Below, one piece after another: positions 37,585 through 47,614 of a DNA stretch of 64,000 nt. The first letter of the stretch is position 1, and every line of letters starts with the position of its first letter. Position numbers and translations under genes: made by a program. Under the pieces are notes generated by a model, which was not told the DNA's origin, made no database searches, and worked only from the letters and a program-made list of their open reading frames with translations. The stretch is from Mangrovibacterium lignilyticum (GTDB lineage Bacteria; Bacteroidota; Bacteroidia; Bacteroidales; Prolixibacteraceae): the NCBI RefSeq assembly GCF_010882175.1, contig NZ_WKLH01000002.1:434001-498000 (forward strand), given 5' to 3'.

Positions 37585-39159
37585 TTATTGTCTTGTATCC
37601 GATTTCAGGATGGCATCAATGGCTTTATTAACATCGAGTGAAGCAGCAGCCTGACGCGGCGGGAATTCCTTGAAGCTTTCAAGATGCTTTTGCAGTAAAC
37701 CAATGGCCGGCTGCATCACCCACGATTTATGCATAATCAGTTCGAAACCGTAGATATCGTCATACTTTTCAAAGGGGTCTTTCCGCAGGTTAAACAGCTG
37801 GGGCATCGTGTGTGTCACCATATCGTCGAAGTATCGTTCTTTGGTCGCGAAATGCATTTTCCAGGGGCCTACGCGCATGGCTGTCAAACTGGATTCGTAA
37901 TAGTAGAAGAAGTAATTACGGGCTGACTTATCGGTTTTTCCTTCCCAATAATCCAGGTTGTTGAACCCATCGATATGCACTTTGTAGGTCATATCGCCGA
38001 TTTTCTTTCCTTCTTTCAGTTCGTCAGTTATATTCGGGTCACCCACGGCCGCCATCACTGTTGGAACGACATCTTCATGAGCTGAAATGCCGTTGCGGAT
38101 TAAACCGGCAGGAATTTCATCCGGCCAACGCACCAGAAATGGTGCCCTTAAACCGCCTTCGTAGGTTGTCATCTTTTCGCCGCGGAACATGGTCACACCG
38201 GCATCGGGGAAAGTACTTTGCTCTGGGCCGTTATCGGTGGTGTAAATCACGATGGTGTTATCGGCTATTCCGAGCTCATCCAGGTAGTCGAGAATTTCAC
38301 CAACCTGCCCGTCATGCTCCATCAAACCCGAACCAAAAAGGTCCATATCGGTACTGATTGGTGTAGCGAGATTGCGCGATTCTTCTTTCAAGTGGGTATA
38401 CACGTGCATGCGGCTGGTAGCATGCCAGATAAAGAAAGGTTTGCCGGCATCGTGTGCCCGTTTCATAAAGTCTTCGGTTTTGGCAACCAGGGTATCGTCT
38501 AAACTTTTCATCATTTCCGAAGTCAGCGGACCAAGATCTTTCACCTTTTGCTTACCGATAACGCCAAAGCGCGGATCTTCTGTTGAATCGTACTTGTCAG
38601 CCGCATACGACTCAATGATCCCACGAGGACCATATTGGTCGTAGAACTCTTTGCTTTTGGGATAGTCAGCTTGCTCTTCTTCTTCCGAAACGTTCAGGTG
38701 ATAGAGGTTTCCGTAGAATTCGTCGAAGCCATGAACTGTTGGTAAGTGTTCGTTCCTGTCTCCCAGGTGGTTTTTACCAAACTGTCCGGTCATGTAGCCC
38801 ATCGGCTTTAGCAATTCGGCCAAGGTTGGGTCTTCCTTTTTCAGCCCCAGTGGGTTTCCGGGTTGTCCAACCGTGGTTAAGCCCGTGCGAACCGGCTTTT
38901 GTCCGGTAATGAAAGCAGCGCGCCCGGCGGTACAACTGGGCTGCGAATAGTGGTCAGTAAACAGCACGCCTTCTTTCGCAATGCGGTCGATATTGGGTGT
39001 TGGGTACTGCAAGCCCAAACTGTAACAACTTAATGCATTTGGGGCAACGTCATCAACCATGATGACCAGAATATTGGGTTTGTCTTGCGCAAACGTTCCA
39101 AAGGAGAATGCCAACAAACACATAACTGTACTAACTGAAAATAACTTGAGTTGTTTCAT
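37585..39159 (-). CDS. secreted type I sulfatase (arylsulfatase family) 2
   Basis: 524 residues. Its signal peptide is nearly identical to that of sulfatase 1 (MKQLKLFSVSTVMCLLAFSFGTFA). Metal ligands D36/D37; signature SCTAGR with formylglycine precursor C76; GKNHLGD and YTTDNGPE conserved. Past residue 35 the two proteins agree only in part, with large insert differences (around 170-200), so their substrates may differ. The upstream 170 bases and the terminator match the sibling gene closely, so it arose by a tandem duplication. Confidence 0.92.
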   Translation of the reverse strand: MKQLKLFSVSTVMCLLAFSFGTFAQDKPNILVIMVDDVAPNALSCYSLGLQYPTPNIDRIAKEGVLFTDHYSQPSCTAGRAAFITGQKPVRTGLTTVGQPGNPLGLKKEDPTLAELLKPMGYMTGQFGKNHLGDRNEHLPTVHGFDEFYGNLYHLNVSEEEEQADYPKSKEFYDQYGPRGIIESYAADKYDSTEDPRFGVIGKQKVKDLGPLTSEMMKSLDDTLVAKTEDFMKRAHDAGKPFFIWHATSRMHVYTHLKEESRNLATPISTDMDLFGSGLMEHDGQVGEILDYLDELGIADNTIVIYTTDNGPEQSTFPDAGVTMFRGEKMTTYEGGLRAPFLVRWPDEIPAGLIRNGISAHEDVVPTVMAAVGDPNITDELKEGKKIGDMTYKVHIDGFNNLDYWEGKTDKSARNYFFYYYESSLTAMRVGPWKMHFATKERYFDDMVTHTMPQLFNLRKDPFEKYDDIYGFELIMHKSWVMQPAIGLLQKHLESFKEFPPRQAAASLDVNKAIDAILKSDTRQ

Positions 39160-39378
39160 AGATTCTATAATTAATATTCAAGATTAAGAGTCATACTTAC
39201 TTCTCCATCCAGTCTACTATCAATCCTTCACCCACTAAAAACGACAGCTAATTAAACGTGCCTTTTCGCAACAAGATCGGATGCCAATCGCAAGTTCATT
39301 CAAGTTATCACCTTTTGCTGAGTTAACATATCATCTATGACCTGTTTTATTATCCTTTATTTATTTTTTTGTAGCACA

Positions 39379-39409
39379 AGCAACTTTTTGTAGTCTTAAA
39401 AAGGTTGCT
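39379..39409 (-). terminator. hairpin downstream of the LolA-like gene
   Basis: AGCAACTTTTT (39379-39389) pairs with AAAAAGGTTGCT (39398-39409) with a one-base bulge and an 8-base loop. It follows the gene ending at 39436 on the minus strand. No T-run follows, but the stem is itself U/A-rich. A weak terminator call. Confidence 0.4.
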
Positions 39410-39435
39410 AACAATCTGCGTTGGCTACTTGTGGC

Positions 39436-40062
39436 CTAAAAAATCTCCAACTGGTCGAAATCAATTTGGATCTGACCTTTGATCAGGCCATTGGTATCTT
39501 TGAGTTTGCTGCCATCGGATTTGCCTAGGAATTTTAGCGGAACCGAAAACCGGGTTGTCTCGAACGACACAATTGTTTGATCCGGATAGTTTCCTTGCGA
39601 GTAATGGTGAACCATCGTAAACAGGCCGGCATCCTTGGTCGTCAGCACCATTTCATCGATTCGGGGTTCCGCCTTCAGCAGCTTAATATCGGCTGTTACC
39701 CAATCGCTTTTCGGGTCGAGCGAAACCAGTTTAAAGGTCTGGTAGGCCTCATTCTCTCCGGTTTCAATCCAATGAACAGCCTGGTTCAGCAACTCAGTAA
39801 ACTGCTTCATCAAACCTTTTTTCGGCAACAAAATAAGCCCTTCGCCTTTCACCTTGATTTTCCCGTCGTTTTGCGCTTCAATTTCAACCTTTTTCTGAGG
39901 GGCTTCGATCCCCGGAACATCAATCGTTAAAGTAATGATCGCATTAAACCCAGTCGGAATATCATAGCGTTCTTTCAACTGCGCAAGTACATCGGGCTGA
40001 GCTGAAACAGCATTCGAAAAAACGAATAAGACTGAACATAGCAGTAAGATTCTCTTCATCAT
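39436..40062 (-). CDS. secreted protein, possibly LolA-like
   Basis: 208 residues from the ATG at 40062, which overlaps the permease stop as ATGATGA and is followed at once by a signal peptide (KRILLLCSVLFVFSNAVSA). A longer frame reaches 40191 but overlaps the permease gene. The mature protein is beta-rich (FNAIITLTIDVPGIEAPQKK, KIKVKGEGLILLPKKG) and looks like the half-barrel of LolA or outer-membrane lipoprotein-sorting proteins. The similarity is by pattern only. It is the last gene of the ABC operon. Confidence 0.65.
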   Translation of the reverse strand: MMKRILLLCSVLFVFSNAVSAQPDVLAQLKERYDIPTGFNAIITLTIDVPGIEAPQKKVEIEAQNDGKIKVKGEGLILLPKKGLMKQFTELLNQAVHWIETGENEAYQTFKLVSLDPKSDWVTADIKLLKAEPRIDEMVLTTKDAGLFTMVHHYSQGNYPDQTIVSFETTRFSVPLKFLGKSDGSKLKDTNGLIKGQIQIDFDQLEIF

Positions 40063-40895
40063 TCGGTAATTTTTAAGCGCTGAAAGCGAATTACAGAGAC
40101 AACAACAGCCAAGGCAATAAAGCCTGACAAACATCCCACCGACCACAGAATTTCGCCATAATCGGGTTGGGAATAAAAAAATAATTGCCATTGGGCTAAG
40201 TGGTAAGTGATCAGAAAATTATCCCAACCCGGGAAAATAGTCGGTGCCAGGGTTTGCAGCAGCGTGCTGACGACGATAACCCCCAGAGTGATCAGAATGG
40301 TAACCAGCGAACGGCGCGTAAAGAAGCTAACAGTAACTGAAAAGACAGCCAGTGCGCTCATTCCGAGCAGCGCAAAAGCAAAGGCACCCAGAAAGCGCAA
40401 GGGCAAGGTCTGCTCTTCGATAATCTGTAACCCATTAAAGAGTACCACCAGGTCGCCACCGCCAAACAGGCGAAAACCAGGTGCGATGGTCACCAGCATC
40501 CAAACCATCAGAAACAAAACAACAAATGCAACAGCAGTTAATTGCTTGGCCAAAACCAATTGGTAACGCTTCACGGGGCGGGTCATCAACAGGCGAATGG
40601 TGCCATTCTCAAGCTCGGAGCTGAATAAATCGCCGGTCACAATCACGACAAGCACCGGCACATGAATCCAAAGCGTATTCAGGATCAGATAGACAACCAA
40701 GTAGGCATTCAAAATGCTTCCCTCAATGACAAAATTAGCCTGCAGAGCCTGTAGCAAGTAAGCTACAGCCTCCTGTCCCTGGGCTTTCATTCCCCAAAAG
40801 ATAAGGGCGACCAGCAGTACCAGCAGGCACAAACTGAGCCAGGTTCGGGGCTTCAGCAACAGTTTTTTCAGTTCAAATTGAATTAAAGCTATCAT
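40059..40895 (-). CDS. ABC-2 type transporter permease
   Basis: 278 residues with six predicted membrane helices, starting IQFELKKLLLKPRTWLSLCL, a typical ABC-2 permease N terminus, with SSELENGTIRLLMTRPVKRYQLVLAKQL after the second helix. It exports an unknown compound together with the ATPase whose gene overlaps it by 23 bases. The C-terminal stop is shared with the LolA-like start. Confidence 0.88.
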   Translation of the reverse strand: MIALIQFELKKLLLKPRTWLSLCLLVLLVALIFWGMKAQGQEAVAYLLQALQANFVIEGSILNAYLVVYLILNTLWIHVPVLVVIVTGDLFSSELENGTIRLLMTRPVKRYQLVLAKQLTAVAFVVLFLMVWMLVTIAPGFRLFGGGDLVVLFNGLQIIEEQTLPLRFLGAFAFALLGMSALAVFSVTVSFFTRRSLVTILITLGVIVVSTLLQTLAPTIFPGWDNFLITYHLAQWQLFFYSQPDYGEILWSVGCLSGFIALAVVVSVIRFQRLKITE

Positions 40896-41760
40896 GCGCT
40901 ATCTCCATATATTTATCGTACAACAAGCTCGACCGTTCCACCCGGTAAGGAACCAATCCCTTTGCAACCATCTTTTGCAATAGCTGTTCCGACTCGTTAA
41001 TGCTGGCCTGCATTTGCCAACAATTTCCTTTAAACTGAAGTCCCGGAAATTCGTTCTCCGGCAAATCGGCTTCGTCTGAAAACCAAAAACGAACCATCTG
41101 GCGATTCTCCCGCTCATGCTGCATCGAGCCGGTTAAATACACGCGGCCCCTGTTTAGCAATACAAAATCATCGGCAATAGCTTCAATATCTTCCAGCAGA
41201 TGAGTCGACACCAAAATCCCCTTTCCTTGTTGTTTCAGGTCAAAAAGTAATTGCAGCATTTGCACTTTCACTTCAGGATCAAGTCCATTGAACGGCTCGT
41301 CCAATACCAGGAATGGCTTGTCATCAGCCAACGCCTGTGCCAGTCCCAAACGCTGCTTCATGCCGCGCGAATAGTGTTGTACTTTTTTGGTCGCATCTTT
41401 TTCCAGACCGACCAATCGCAACAACCTGGTCGCATCAGCGCTGCTTCCAGACAGTCGCAACAATAGTTTCAGGTTACGAATTCCGCTTAGATAGGCGTAA
41501 AAATCTGGCGATTCAAGCAGGTAACTGCAGTAATTTCGCAACTCGCTGAAATGATTTAAGTTTACGCCGTTGCATGAAACCTGCCCGCTATCGGGGTGAA
41601 CGAGCCCCGCAAGAATACGAAACGTTGAACTCTTCCCTGCACCGTTTGGCCCGACAATAGCCGTAATAGTGCCCGCCCTGATGCTAACATCAACGTTATT
41701 CAGAATTTTTTGCTTGCCGTAATGCAGGTTAATATGACTTGCTTCAATTTGATTCACCAC
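40873..41760 (-). CDS. ABC transporter ATP-binding protein (ABC-2 export type)
   Basis: 295 residues. Walker A GPNGAGKSS, signature YSRGMKQRLG, Walker B FLVLDEPFNGLD, and the H-loop VSTHLLEDIE. After about residue 215 a C-terminal domain typical of ABC-2 exporters follows. It overlaps the permease gene by 23 bases and the upstream membrane protein gene by 7 bases, so the set is one operon. Confidence 0.92.
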   Translation of the reverse strand: MVNQIEASHINLHYGKQKILNNVDVSIRAGTITAIVGPNGAGKSSTFRILAGLVHPDSGQVSCNGVNLNHFSELRNYCSYLLESPDFYAYLSGIRNLKLLLRLSGSSADATRLLRLVGLEKDATKKVQHYSRGMKQRLGLAQALADDKPFLVLDEPFNGLDPEVKVQMLQLLFDLKQQGKGILVSTHLLEDIEAIADDFVLLNRGRVYLTGSMQHERENRQMVRFWFSDEADLPENEFPGLQFKGNCWQMQASINESEQLLQKMVAKGLVPYRVERSSLLYDKYMEIAHDSFNSI

Positions 41761-42278
41761 AGAAAATATTTGCTTTTATAATGTTGGACAAAAAAGGTCG
41801 AAGTCCAATAACCTTTCGTTAACAGCAACGCCGGATTTTCAACAATGACAGTTGGAACAATGTGATACCAGCGGTAACACAATTTCCGGAAATACCGCAG
41901 GGTCGGATCTTTATAATCCAGCTGATGCGCAGCCTCCCGAACTGCATCCCGCTGACAATTTGATTTCGATAAGGGACAAATGATGATCTCACGAAAACCA
42001 TATTGATGCAGCAAATCCTTAATTTGTTTGTAATTCTGATACCTGCTATAGGCATCGAGCTGTGTTGTTACAAGCAATGAAGAAAAGAACAGGAAAGGCA
42101 GCCAATAAAATGAAAACAACCAGTTTTCACTATGAACAAGTCGCTGCTGGAACAAGTAAATCAAGCAGATCGATGCAATAGAAAAGAAGTGGAGCGTCCG
42201 CCCTGCTCGTAAAAAAGTCACTACCTTTTTGTACCAGATAAGGGTTTGTGAAATGTTTTGTTTGTGCTGAATAAACAT
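41754..42278 (-). CDS. membrane protein of unknown function, first gene of the ABC operon
   Basis: 174 residues with two predicted membrane helices (about 30-46 and 55-73) and a C-terminal cytoplasmic part rich in Tyr, His and Trp (FRKLCYRWYHIVPTV). Cysteines and basic residues cluster around CPLSKSNCQRDAVREA. No family recognised. Its coding sequence overlaps the ATPase gene by 7 bases, so it likely belongs to the transporter. Confidence 0.6.
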   Translation of the reverse strand: MFIQHKQNISQTLIWYKKVVTFLRAGRTLHFFSIASICLIYLFQQRLVHSENWLFSFYWLPFLFFSSLLVTTQLDAYSRYQNYKQIKDLLHQYGFREIIICPLSKSNCQRDAVREAAHQLDYKDPTLRYFRKLCYRWYHIVPTVIVENPALLLTKGYWTSTFFVQHYKSKYFLW

Positions 42279-42398
42279 TGAATTATCGCAATTGCATATA
42301 CTAGTTACGATAATATTTGCAATCTACCTACACCGAATCGTTACTTTTTGTTTGATTCCCTGTTTTTTTATTCAATACGCAATCTTGCGGCTACAAAA

Positions 42399-42424
42399 AG
42401 CCCCTGTCCTTTTGGACAGAGGCT
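42399..42424 (-). terminator. terminator of hemF
   Basis: Eleven-base stem AGCCTCTGTCC / GGACAGGGGCT on the minus strand (one U-G), 4-base loop, then TTTTTG. It lies 38 bases past the hemF stop. Confidence 0.85.
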
Positions 42425-42461
42425 ACGGTTGATTGCAGATCGATGGTTCCAGCCCAGAGAG

Positions 42462-43364
42462 CTAAAACGAGATCCAACCGATATCTTTCTTTAGTAAGTT
42501 CGAAGTCTCTTCTTCGCGTGAACCAGGCTCTGGTTGGTAGTCATACGCCCATGAAGCCATTGGCGGCATGCTCAGGAAAATCGACTCCGTACGGCCATTC
42601 GACTCCAATCCAAATTTTGTCCCGCGATCATATAAGAGGTTAAATTCCACATAGCGCCCTCTTCTCAAGTATTGCCATTTTTTTTCTGCTTCCGAAAAAG
42701 CTTTGTTCCGATTCGCGTTCAACAGTTCGATGTAAATCCGCGGATAAGCCTGTGCCAGATCCTTGGTGAACGCAAATAACTGCTCAAATGCCAAATCGTC
42801 ACCAGCTTGCTGATGGTCAAAAAAGATACCACCTACACCACGTGTTTCAGCTCGATGATTTAAATAAAAGTAATCGTCGGCCCATTTCTTAAAGTTCGGA
42901 TAATAATCGGCATTAAAACGGTCACAAACAGTCTTTAACTCGCGGTGAAACCAACCGGCTTCTTTTTTATCGACGTAGTGCGGAGTCAGATCGATACCGC
43001 CACCAAACCAGGAAATGCCCGAACTAAGCTGAAAATAGCGCACATTCATGTGGGTAATGGGTGCATGTGGGTTACGTGGATGAATGATCGACGAAATGCC
43101 GCTGGCAAAGTACTCCTGCCCATCGTCAATCTTCAGTGCTTGTCGTATGCGCTCGCTTACCGGTCCACTGACGGCCGAGAAATTCACCGCTGCTTTTTCA
43201 ATCGCGTTTCCTTCCTGAAACACCATGGTGTATCCTTCACCAATGTCCTTTGTCCAATGGTCGGTTGTAAAAATAGCACCGCCATCAGCTTGTTCCAGTC
43301 GTTGGCAAATCGTTTGTTGCAGCGTACGATAATCCGTCGCTACTTTATGTTGTCTCGTACTCAT
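42462..43364 (-). CDS. hemF: oxygen-dependent coproporphyrinogen-III oxidase
   Basis: 300 residues, standard HemF length. It has WFGGGIDLTPHYVDKKEAGWFH, KKWADDYFYLNHRAETRGVGGIFFDH and the C-terminal FGLESNGRTESIFLSMPPMASW, all family landmarks. It converts coproporphyrinogen III to protoporphyrinogen IX with O2. It ends the hemN-hemG-hemF run, 14 bases after hemG, and is followed by a terminator. Confidence 0.97.
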   Translation of the reverse strand: MSTRQHKVATDYRTLQQTICQRLEQADGGAIFTTDHWTKDIGEGYTMVFQEGNAIEKAAVNFSAVSGPVSERIRQALKIDDGQEYFASGISSIIHPRNPHAPITHMNVRYFQLSSGISWFGGGIDLTPHYVDKKEAGWFHRELKTVCDRFNADYYPNFKKWADDYFYLNHRAETRGVGGIFFDHQQAGDDLAFEQLFAFTKDLAQAYPRIYIELLNANRNKAFSEAEKKWQYLRRGRYVEFNLLYDRGTKFGLESNGRTESIFLSMPPMASWAYDYQPEPGSREEETSNLLKKDIGWISF

Positions 43365-43378
43365 TCTTGTTTTGAAAG

Positions 43379-44722
43379 TTATAAGCCGGCAAGCAATTTT
43401 CCCTGTTTTATCCGGTCGGCCATTCCAATACCGTCGCGCAAATTACCACCGATTGTTAAACCGGGAAACTGTTCTTCTAATTGTGTCACTGCCGCTAATT
43501 TTTTCTCAGACTCAATTCCATACTGCGGTATGGCATGTTGGTACCTGTTAATCACTAACAAATCCGGCTCCCACTTTGTTAAGCCCAGCATATCCTGAAG
43601 TTCCAATTGAACGATTTCCTTCAGCAGCTCATCGGTCAAGTCAACCATATTAGGCCGACGAACACCGCCCAAAAAAGTCGAAATTAAGGCACCTCCTTCC
43701 GGCGCTCTTCCTTTCAAAAAAGACGACAAAAACAGGGCTCCCAGCACTTTTCGCTGTTCACAAAAGGGAACCAGTCCACCAAATGCTTTGAGTTCGATTC
43801 CTTCCCATTTACGAAAACCGATCGATACCTGCACCACTTTGGCATAAGGTAACTGGGTAATCGCAGCCAACTGATTTGCCGGCAAAAACGGGAAAATATC
43901 AGGCAACGCATAGGCACCAACAGTCGAAATTACCCGGTCGAAAGGCAGGTCTGTTTCTTTATTGTATGAAAGCAAATAGCCCGATTCAGCCTGCTTTATC
44001 TGTATGTTTTCAGCTTTAAGAATCAAGCGATCAACGCCAATTTTTTGCACCATGGCATCGATTAAATTAGAAAGTCCTCCTTGCATGGAGAATACTTCGC
44101 GGGTCGCTTTTTTATCGCGCTCGGTTTTCGGCTCTTTCGCTTTTTTAATTCCTCCGCGGATAAAACTACCATAGTCCTGCTCCAAATTATAAAGCTTGGG
44201 CAAAGCATATTTGGTTACCAACTTTTCGGGATCGCCGGAATAAATACCCAAAATAAACGGGTCGACCGCATATTGCAGGAAGCTCTTCCCCATCCGGCGG
44301 CGTACGATGCCGGCCAGCGACTCGTTTGGGTTTGTTCCCCGTTTGCGAAAAGGCTCACCCAATAAGCGCAATTTATCGCCAAAAGTAAATAGCGGAGTTG
44401 TAATACCTCCCAGTAATCCGGATGGCAAGGCCACCCACCGCTCATCTTTCCAGATCCAACGGTATTTGGCGTCTTCATCGGCAATTTCCAATTGACACAG
44501 ATCACTCAGCTCTTCGATTAACTCAGCAGCTTCTGGAGTTCCCAAAACGCCGGTACTAGGACCATTCTCATAAATAAAGCCATCTTGGTGGTAGGTTTGA
44601 ATGACCCCTCCGGCCCGATCAGCTTTCTCAAAAATGGTCACATCAACACCTTGTTTTCGAAGGTAATAAGCGGTGGTCAGGCCCGTGAGTCCAGCTCCTA
44701 TAACAGCTACTTTTTGACTCAT
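43379..44722 (-). CDS. hemG: protoporphyrinogen/coproporphyrinogen oxidase (FAD, HemY-type)
   Basis: 447 residues. The FAD-binding Rossmann motif is [17 protein letters not shown] (5-21), with the GG doublet region and the C-terminal FAD motif [18 protein letters not shown]. This is the oxygen- or quinone-using flavoprotein type (often called HemY, and named hemG in many Bacteroidota annotations), not the menaquinone-linked flavodoxin type. It oxidises protoporphyrinogen IX. It overlaps hemN by one base and lies 14 bases before hemF. Confidence 0.93.
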   Translation of the reverse strand: MSQKVAVIGAGLTGLTTAYYLRKQGVDVTIFEKADRAGGVIQTYHQDGFIYENGPSTGVLGTPEAAELIEELSDLCQLEIADEDAKYRWIWKDERWVALPSGLLGGITTPLFTFGDKLRLLGEPFRKRGTNPNESLAGIVRRRMGKSFLQYAVDPFILGIYSGDPEKLVTKYALPKLYNLEQDYGSFIRGGIKKAKEPKTERDKKATREVFSMQGGLSNLIDAMVQKIGVDRLILKAENIQIKQAESGYLLSYNKETDLPFDRVISTVGAYALPDIFPFLPANQLAAITQLPYAKVVQVSIGFRKWEGIELKAFGGLVPFCEQRKVLGALFLSSFLKGRAPEGGALISTFLGGVRRPNMVDLTDELLKEIVQLELQDMLGLTKWEPDLLVINRYQHAIPQYGIESEKKLAAVTQLEEQFPGLTIGGNLRDGIGMADRIKQGKLLAGL

Positions 44723-46098
44723 CAGACTGATTTTGAAAATTTACGGCTCGGATCGCCAACATGGATATCAAAAATTGCCGCGATATTACGCAGCACGAAA
44801 CGTCCCAAATCATAGATGATGATCTCGTCGTTATTGTATTCCAGCAGATTGTCAGCTACAAAAGGGTCGAGTTTGTCACTGGTGAAGTTGAGCAATGCTT
44901 TAATTTCTTCCGGATTTTGGTTAAAGCGCTCTCCTATTTTTGTCCACGACAAATATTGGTTACACATGATTTCGTTGATGATCTGGCGAATGATCTTCTC
45001 AGTCGGCGTAAGCGAATAGCCTTTAACAACCAATATTTCACCTTTATCAATGTGTTCTAAATATTCTTTTACTGTGCGGGCATTTTGTGCATAAACATTC
45101 TCCAGCTGGCTGATTCCGGTCACCCCGAAAGCATAGACTTGTCCGGTTGTTTCACGCGTACAATAGCCCTGAAAATTCCGATGCAACGTACGGGATTGCA
45201 AAGCCTTGCTCATGTCATCTTCCGGCCGGGCATAATGATCGAGTCCGATCGGGACATAACCCGCAGCCTTCATTTGCGCCCAAGAGGTTTCAAACATTTT
45301 GACTTTCTCATCGGCCGATGGCAAACCAAATTCTTCCAATTTCTGCTGGGCTTTTTTCACCCATGGCACATGCGCGTACGAGAAGGTCACCAAACGATCC
45401 GGCGAAATCTCTATCGCATGGGCAATGGTTTTGGCAAACGATTCGCCGGTTTGAAAAGGCAGACCGTAAATAAAGTCCAAATTCACCGACATGCCTTTGT
45501 GAGACTTGATCATTCGAACCAGCTCTTCAATTGGCAGTCTGGGTACCTCACGATGAACTGCATTCAGCACGTCTTCGCGAAAATCCTGCACCCCCATGCT
45601 TATCCGGTTGAACCCAAACGAAGCTAAGTCGGCAATATATTTTTCATCCAGCGATGCGGGGTTACATTCAATGGCAATCTCCGGCTTTTCAATAAACTCA
45701 AATTCCGAAGTCAAAATGCTCATTATTTCACCGATCTGGGAAGATGGCAGTGCATTTGGCGTTCCTCCGCCCCAATGGATTTGCGAAACTTTGCGACTTT
45801 TATCCAGTAAAGGGCGGATCATATGAATCTCTTTTTTAAGAGCGTCAACATAGCTACGCATCAATTCCTGATCGCGCGTAATGTGCGTATTACAGCCACA
45901 GTACAGGCAAAGCTGGGTGCAAAACGGAACATGAATGTAGATGGATATATTTTCCGGTTTCTCCCCATTCGACTGCTTCACTGCTTTTAAATAATCCGCA
46001 GTGCCAAACGAGTCTTCAAAAAAATTGGCTGGTGGATAGCTGGTGTACCGGGGTACCGGAACATTATATTTCTCAATCAAGTCGACAGGTATCTTCAT
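44722..46098 (-). CDS. hemN: oxygen-independent coproporphyrinogen-III oxidase (radical SAM)
   Basis: 458 residues, standard HemN length. The radical SAM cluster is C60-x3-C64-x2-C67 ([15 protein letters not shown]), with the GGGTP motif and the HemN C-terminal domain. It performs the anaerobic version of the HemF reaction. It is the first gene of the haem operon; a -7 box lies 8 bases before the ATG. Confidence 0.96.
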   Translation of the reverse strand: MKIPVDLIEKYNVPVPRYTSYPPANFFEDSFGTADYLKAVKQSNGEKPENISIYIHVPFCTQLCLYCGCNTHITRDQELMRSYVDALKKEIHMIRPLLDKSRKVSQIHWGGGTPNALPSSQIGEIMSILTSEFEFIEKPEIAIECNPASLDEKYIADLASFGFNRISMGVQDFREDVLNAVHREVPRLPIEELVRMIKSHKGMSVNLDFIYGLPFQTGESFAKTIAHAIEISPDRLVTFSYAHVPWVKKAQQKLEEFGLPSADEKVKMFETSWAQMKAAGYVPIGLDHYARPEDDMSKALQSRTLHRNFQGYCTRETTGQVYAFGVTGISQLENVYAQNARTVKEYLEHIDKGEILVVKGYSLTPTEKIIRQIINEIMCNQYLSWTKIGERFNQNPEEIKALLNFTSDKLDPFVADNLLEYNNDEIIIYDLGRFVLRNIAAIFDIHVGDPSRKFSKSV

Positions 46099-46106
46099 AA
46101 TTTTGT

Positions 46107-46114
46107 CAAATTTA
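46107..46114 (-). promoter_or_regulatory. -7 box of the hemN operon
   Basis: The minus strand reads TAAATTTG, an exact TAnnTTTG match that ends 8 bases before the hemN ATG; a TTTG occurs 16 bases further upstream, slightly short of the usual spacing. The message would be leaderless or have a leader of a few bases. Confidence 0.55.
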
Positions 46115-46261
46115 TTAGGCTTACATCCCTCAAAACTTCTCTTCGGACCGTGTGAATTGGGGCAAATCAGTTTCTTTGGAATGGCCTTAAAAATAGGAAA
46201 AATAAAAGAAACAGGGAAAGACTTATTGAAGATAAAAGTTGAGATGAATCATGCTGAAAGT

Positions 46262-47614
46262 TTAGTTTCCGGAACTTTCCTGGTATCTCCGTTCCAGTTC
46301 CTCAACACCTTTTTGGTGTTTTTCGAAATGAATAAAGCGCAAGGAGATTAGAACCACCGCCATAAACACCAGGTAAATCATAAATACATACTGCCAGGTA
46401 AAATGTGTTTTCATGATCCCCATCAGCCAGGCTCCTGCAGCGAGTCCAAGATTTGAGATTGCCATGTAGAGTGTAAATTGCGTTGCCGCTACCCTTTTCC
46501 AGCATAGCTGCATGGCTATCGCAAAAATGGCAATAACCATAAATGCATCGAGCGTCGCAAAAGCCACAAAAAATCCAATAACGAAGATCTTGTTGGTCCA
46601 ATATTGGGTAAAGAATGACATTATCAGCAGCAGCGCAATGAGCAGTAAAGCATAAAGCACCATCATCCGGATTTTCCCAAAAATATCGATCATGGCTCCG
46701 GCAACAAACATGCCCAGAATACCCGCAACGAGTGTTGTTGTCGCAAAAACGTTTGAGTAATAGGTATCTGTCCATCCCAACTGCTGAACGGTAAACACCG
46801 GTAGAATCGCATCAATCAAACCACGCCCAACACACTGACTAAAAGCAGCTATTCCCATTACAAGACTGACAGGCAAAATGAAAACGCTTAGTAAACTTTT
46901 AAATAATGATCGCCAACTATGAAGCTGAATTTTCAGCGCTTCGTGGGAGGTTTGCCCTGCCGACCAGGGAAACAGCTTTTCGCCCGGCCGTTCTTTCAAC
47001 AACAACGGAATTATCATCATCACCATAACAACGGATCCTAAAATGAGCATACAAATTAAGAATCCCAAATGCGCAATCATCCAGCTTGTAACAGCGACAG
47101 TAGCCGATACACTGACGATTTTTGATCCCCACATTAGTCCATTCGCGCGCGCTTGCTGATCAGCCGGCAAAATATCAACCGCCAGGCTATCAATCGAGAT
47201 ATCCTGAAAAATTCCTGCAAGGCTGGTCATAAATCCAATAAACATTAAAACTGACAAATGATCCAGCGGCTCCTTTACAAATGCCAGAAAAATCAGATTG
47301 GCTACTAATCCAGCCTGACCGAACAAAATCCAGGGTTTTCGACGTCCCATTGGCAAATAGGTAAACCTGTCCATCAAGGGGGCAACAACCACCTTGAAGC
47401 TCCAAGGCAAGGTTACTATGCCCAAATAGCTGCCTATCTCAACCGGTGTTTTGCCGTTCATCGCCATCCACGCAGGCAATGCATACAACAAGAGTCCTTG
47501 CGGTATACCCTGTGCAAAATACAAAGCGGCAAAAGAAAAATACCTTACAAAAGCATTTTCAGATAATGTAGGAAGTTGAACAGTTCCAGCTGCTTCTTTT
47601 CGGAGTGTAAACAT
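46262..47614 (-). CDS. MFS transporter, AmpG-like
   Basis: 450 residues with about 12 membrane helices. It starts in the manner of AmpG/PAT transporters (FAALYFAQGIPQGLLLYALPAWM; PLMDRFTYLPMGRRKPWIL), which move muropeptides or acetyl-CoA. The cytoplasmic loop between TM2 and TM3 and the QDISIDSLAVD motif support this. The substrate is unknown. It lies 163 bases upstream of hemN on the same strand but is likely a separate unit. Confidence 0.85.
   Translation of the reverse strand: MFTLRKEAAGTVQLPTLSENAFVRYFSFAALYFAQGIPQGLLLYALPAWMAMNGKTPVEIGSYLGIVTLPWSFKVVVAPLMDRFTYLPMGRRKPWILFGQAGLVANLIFLAFVKEPLDHLSVLMFIGFMTSLAGIFQDISIDSLAVDILPADQQARANGLMWGSKIVSVSATVAVTSWMIAHLGFLICMLILGSVVMVMMIIPLLLKERPGEKLFPWSAGQTSHEALKIQLHSWRSLFKSLLSVFILPVSLVMGIAAFSQCVGRGLIDAILPVFTVQQLGWTDTYYSNVFATTTLVAGILGMFVAGAMIDIFGKIRMMVLYALLLIALLLIMSFFTQYWTNKIFVIGFFVAFATLDAFMVIAIFAIAMQLCWKRVAATQFTLYMAISNLGLAAGAWLMGIMKTHFTWQYVFMIYLVFMAVVLISLRFIHFEKHQKGVEELERRYQESSGN

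Noticed and set aside
35764-39159. sulfatases as part of a polysaccharide utilisation locus
   Set aside because: No SusC/SusD pair, regulator or glycoside hydrolase in the flanking 5 kb; only the two sulfatases are present.
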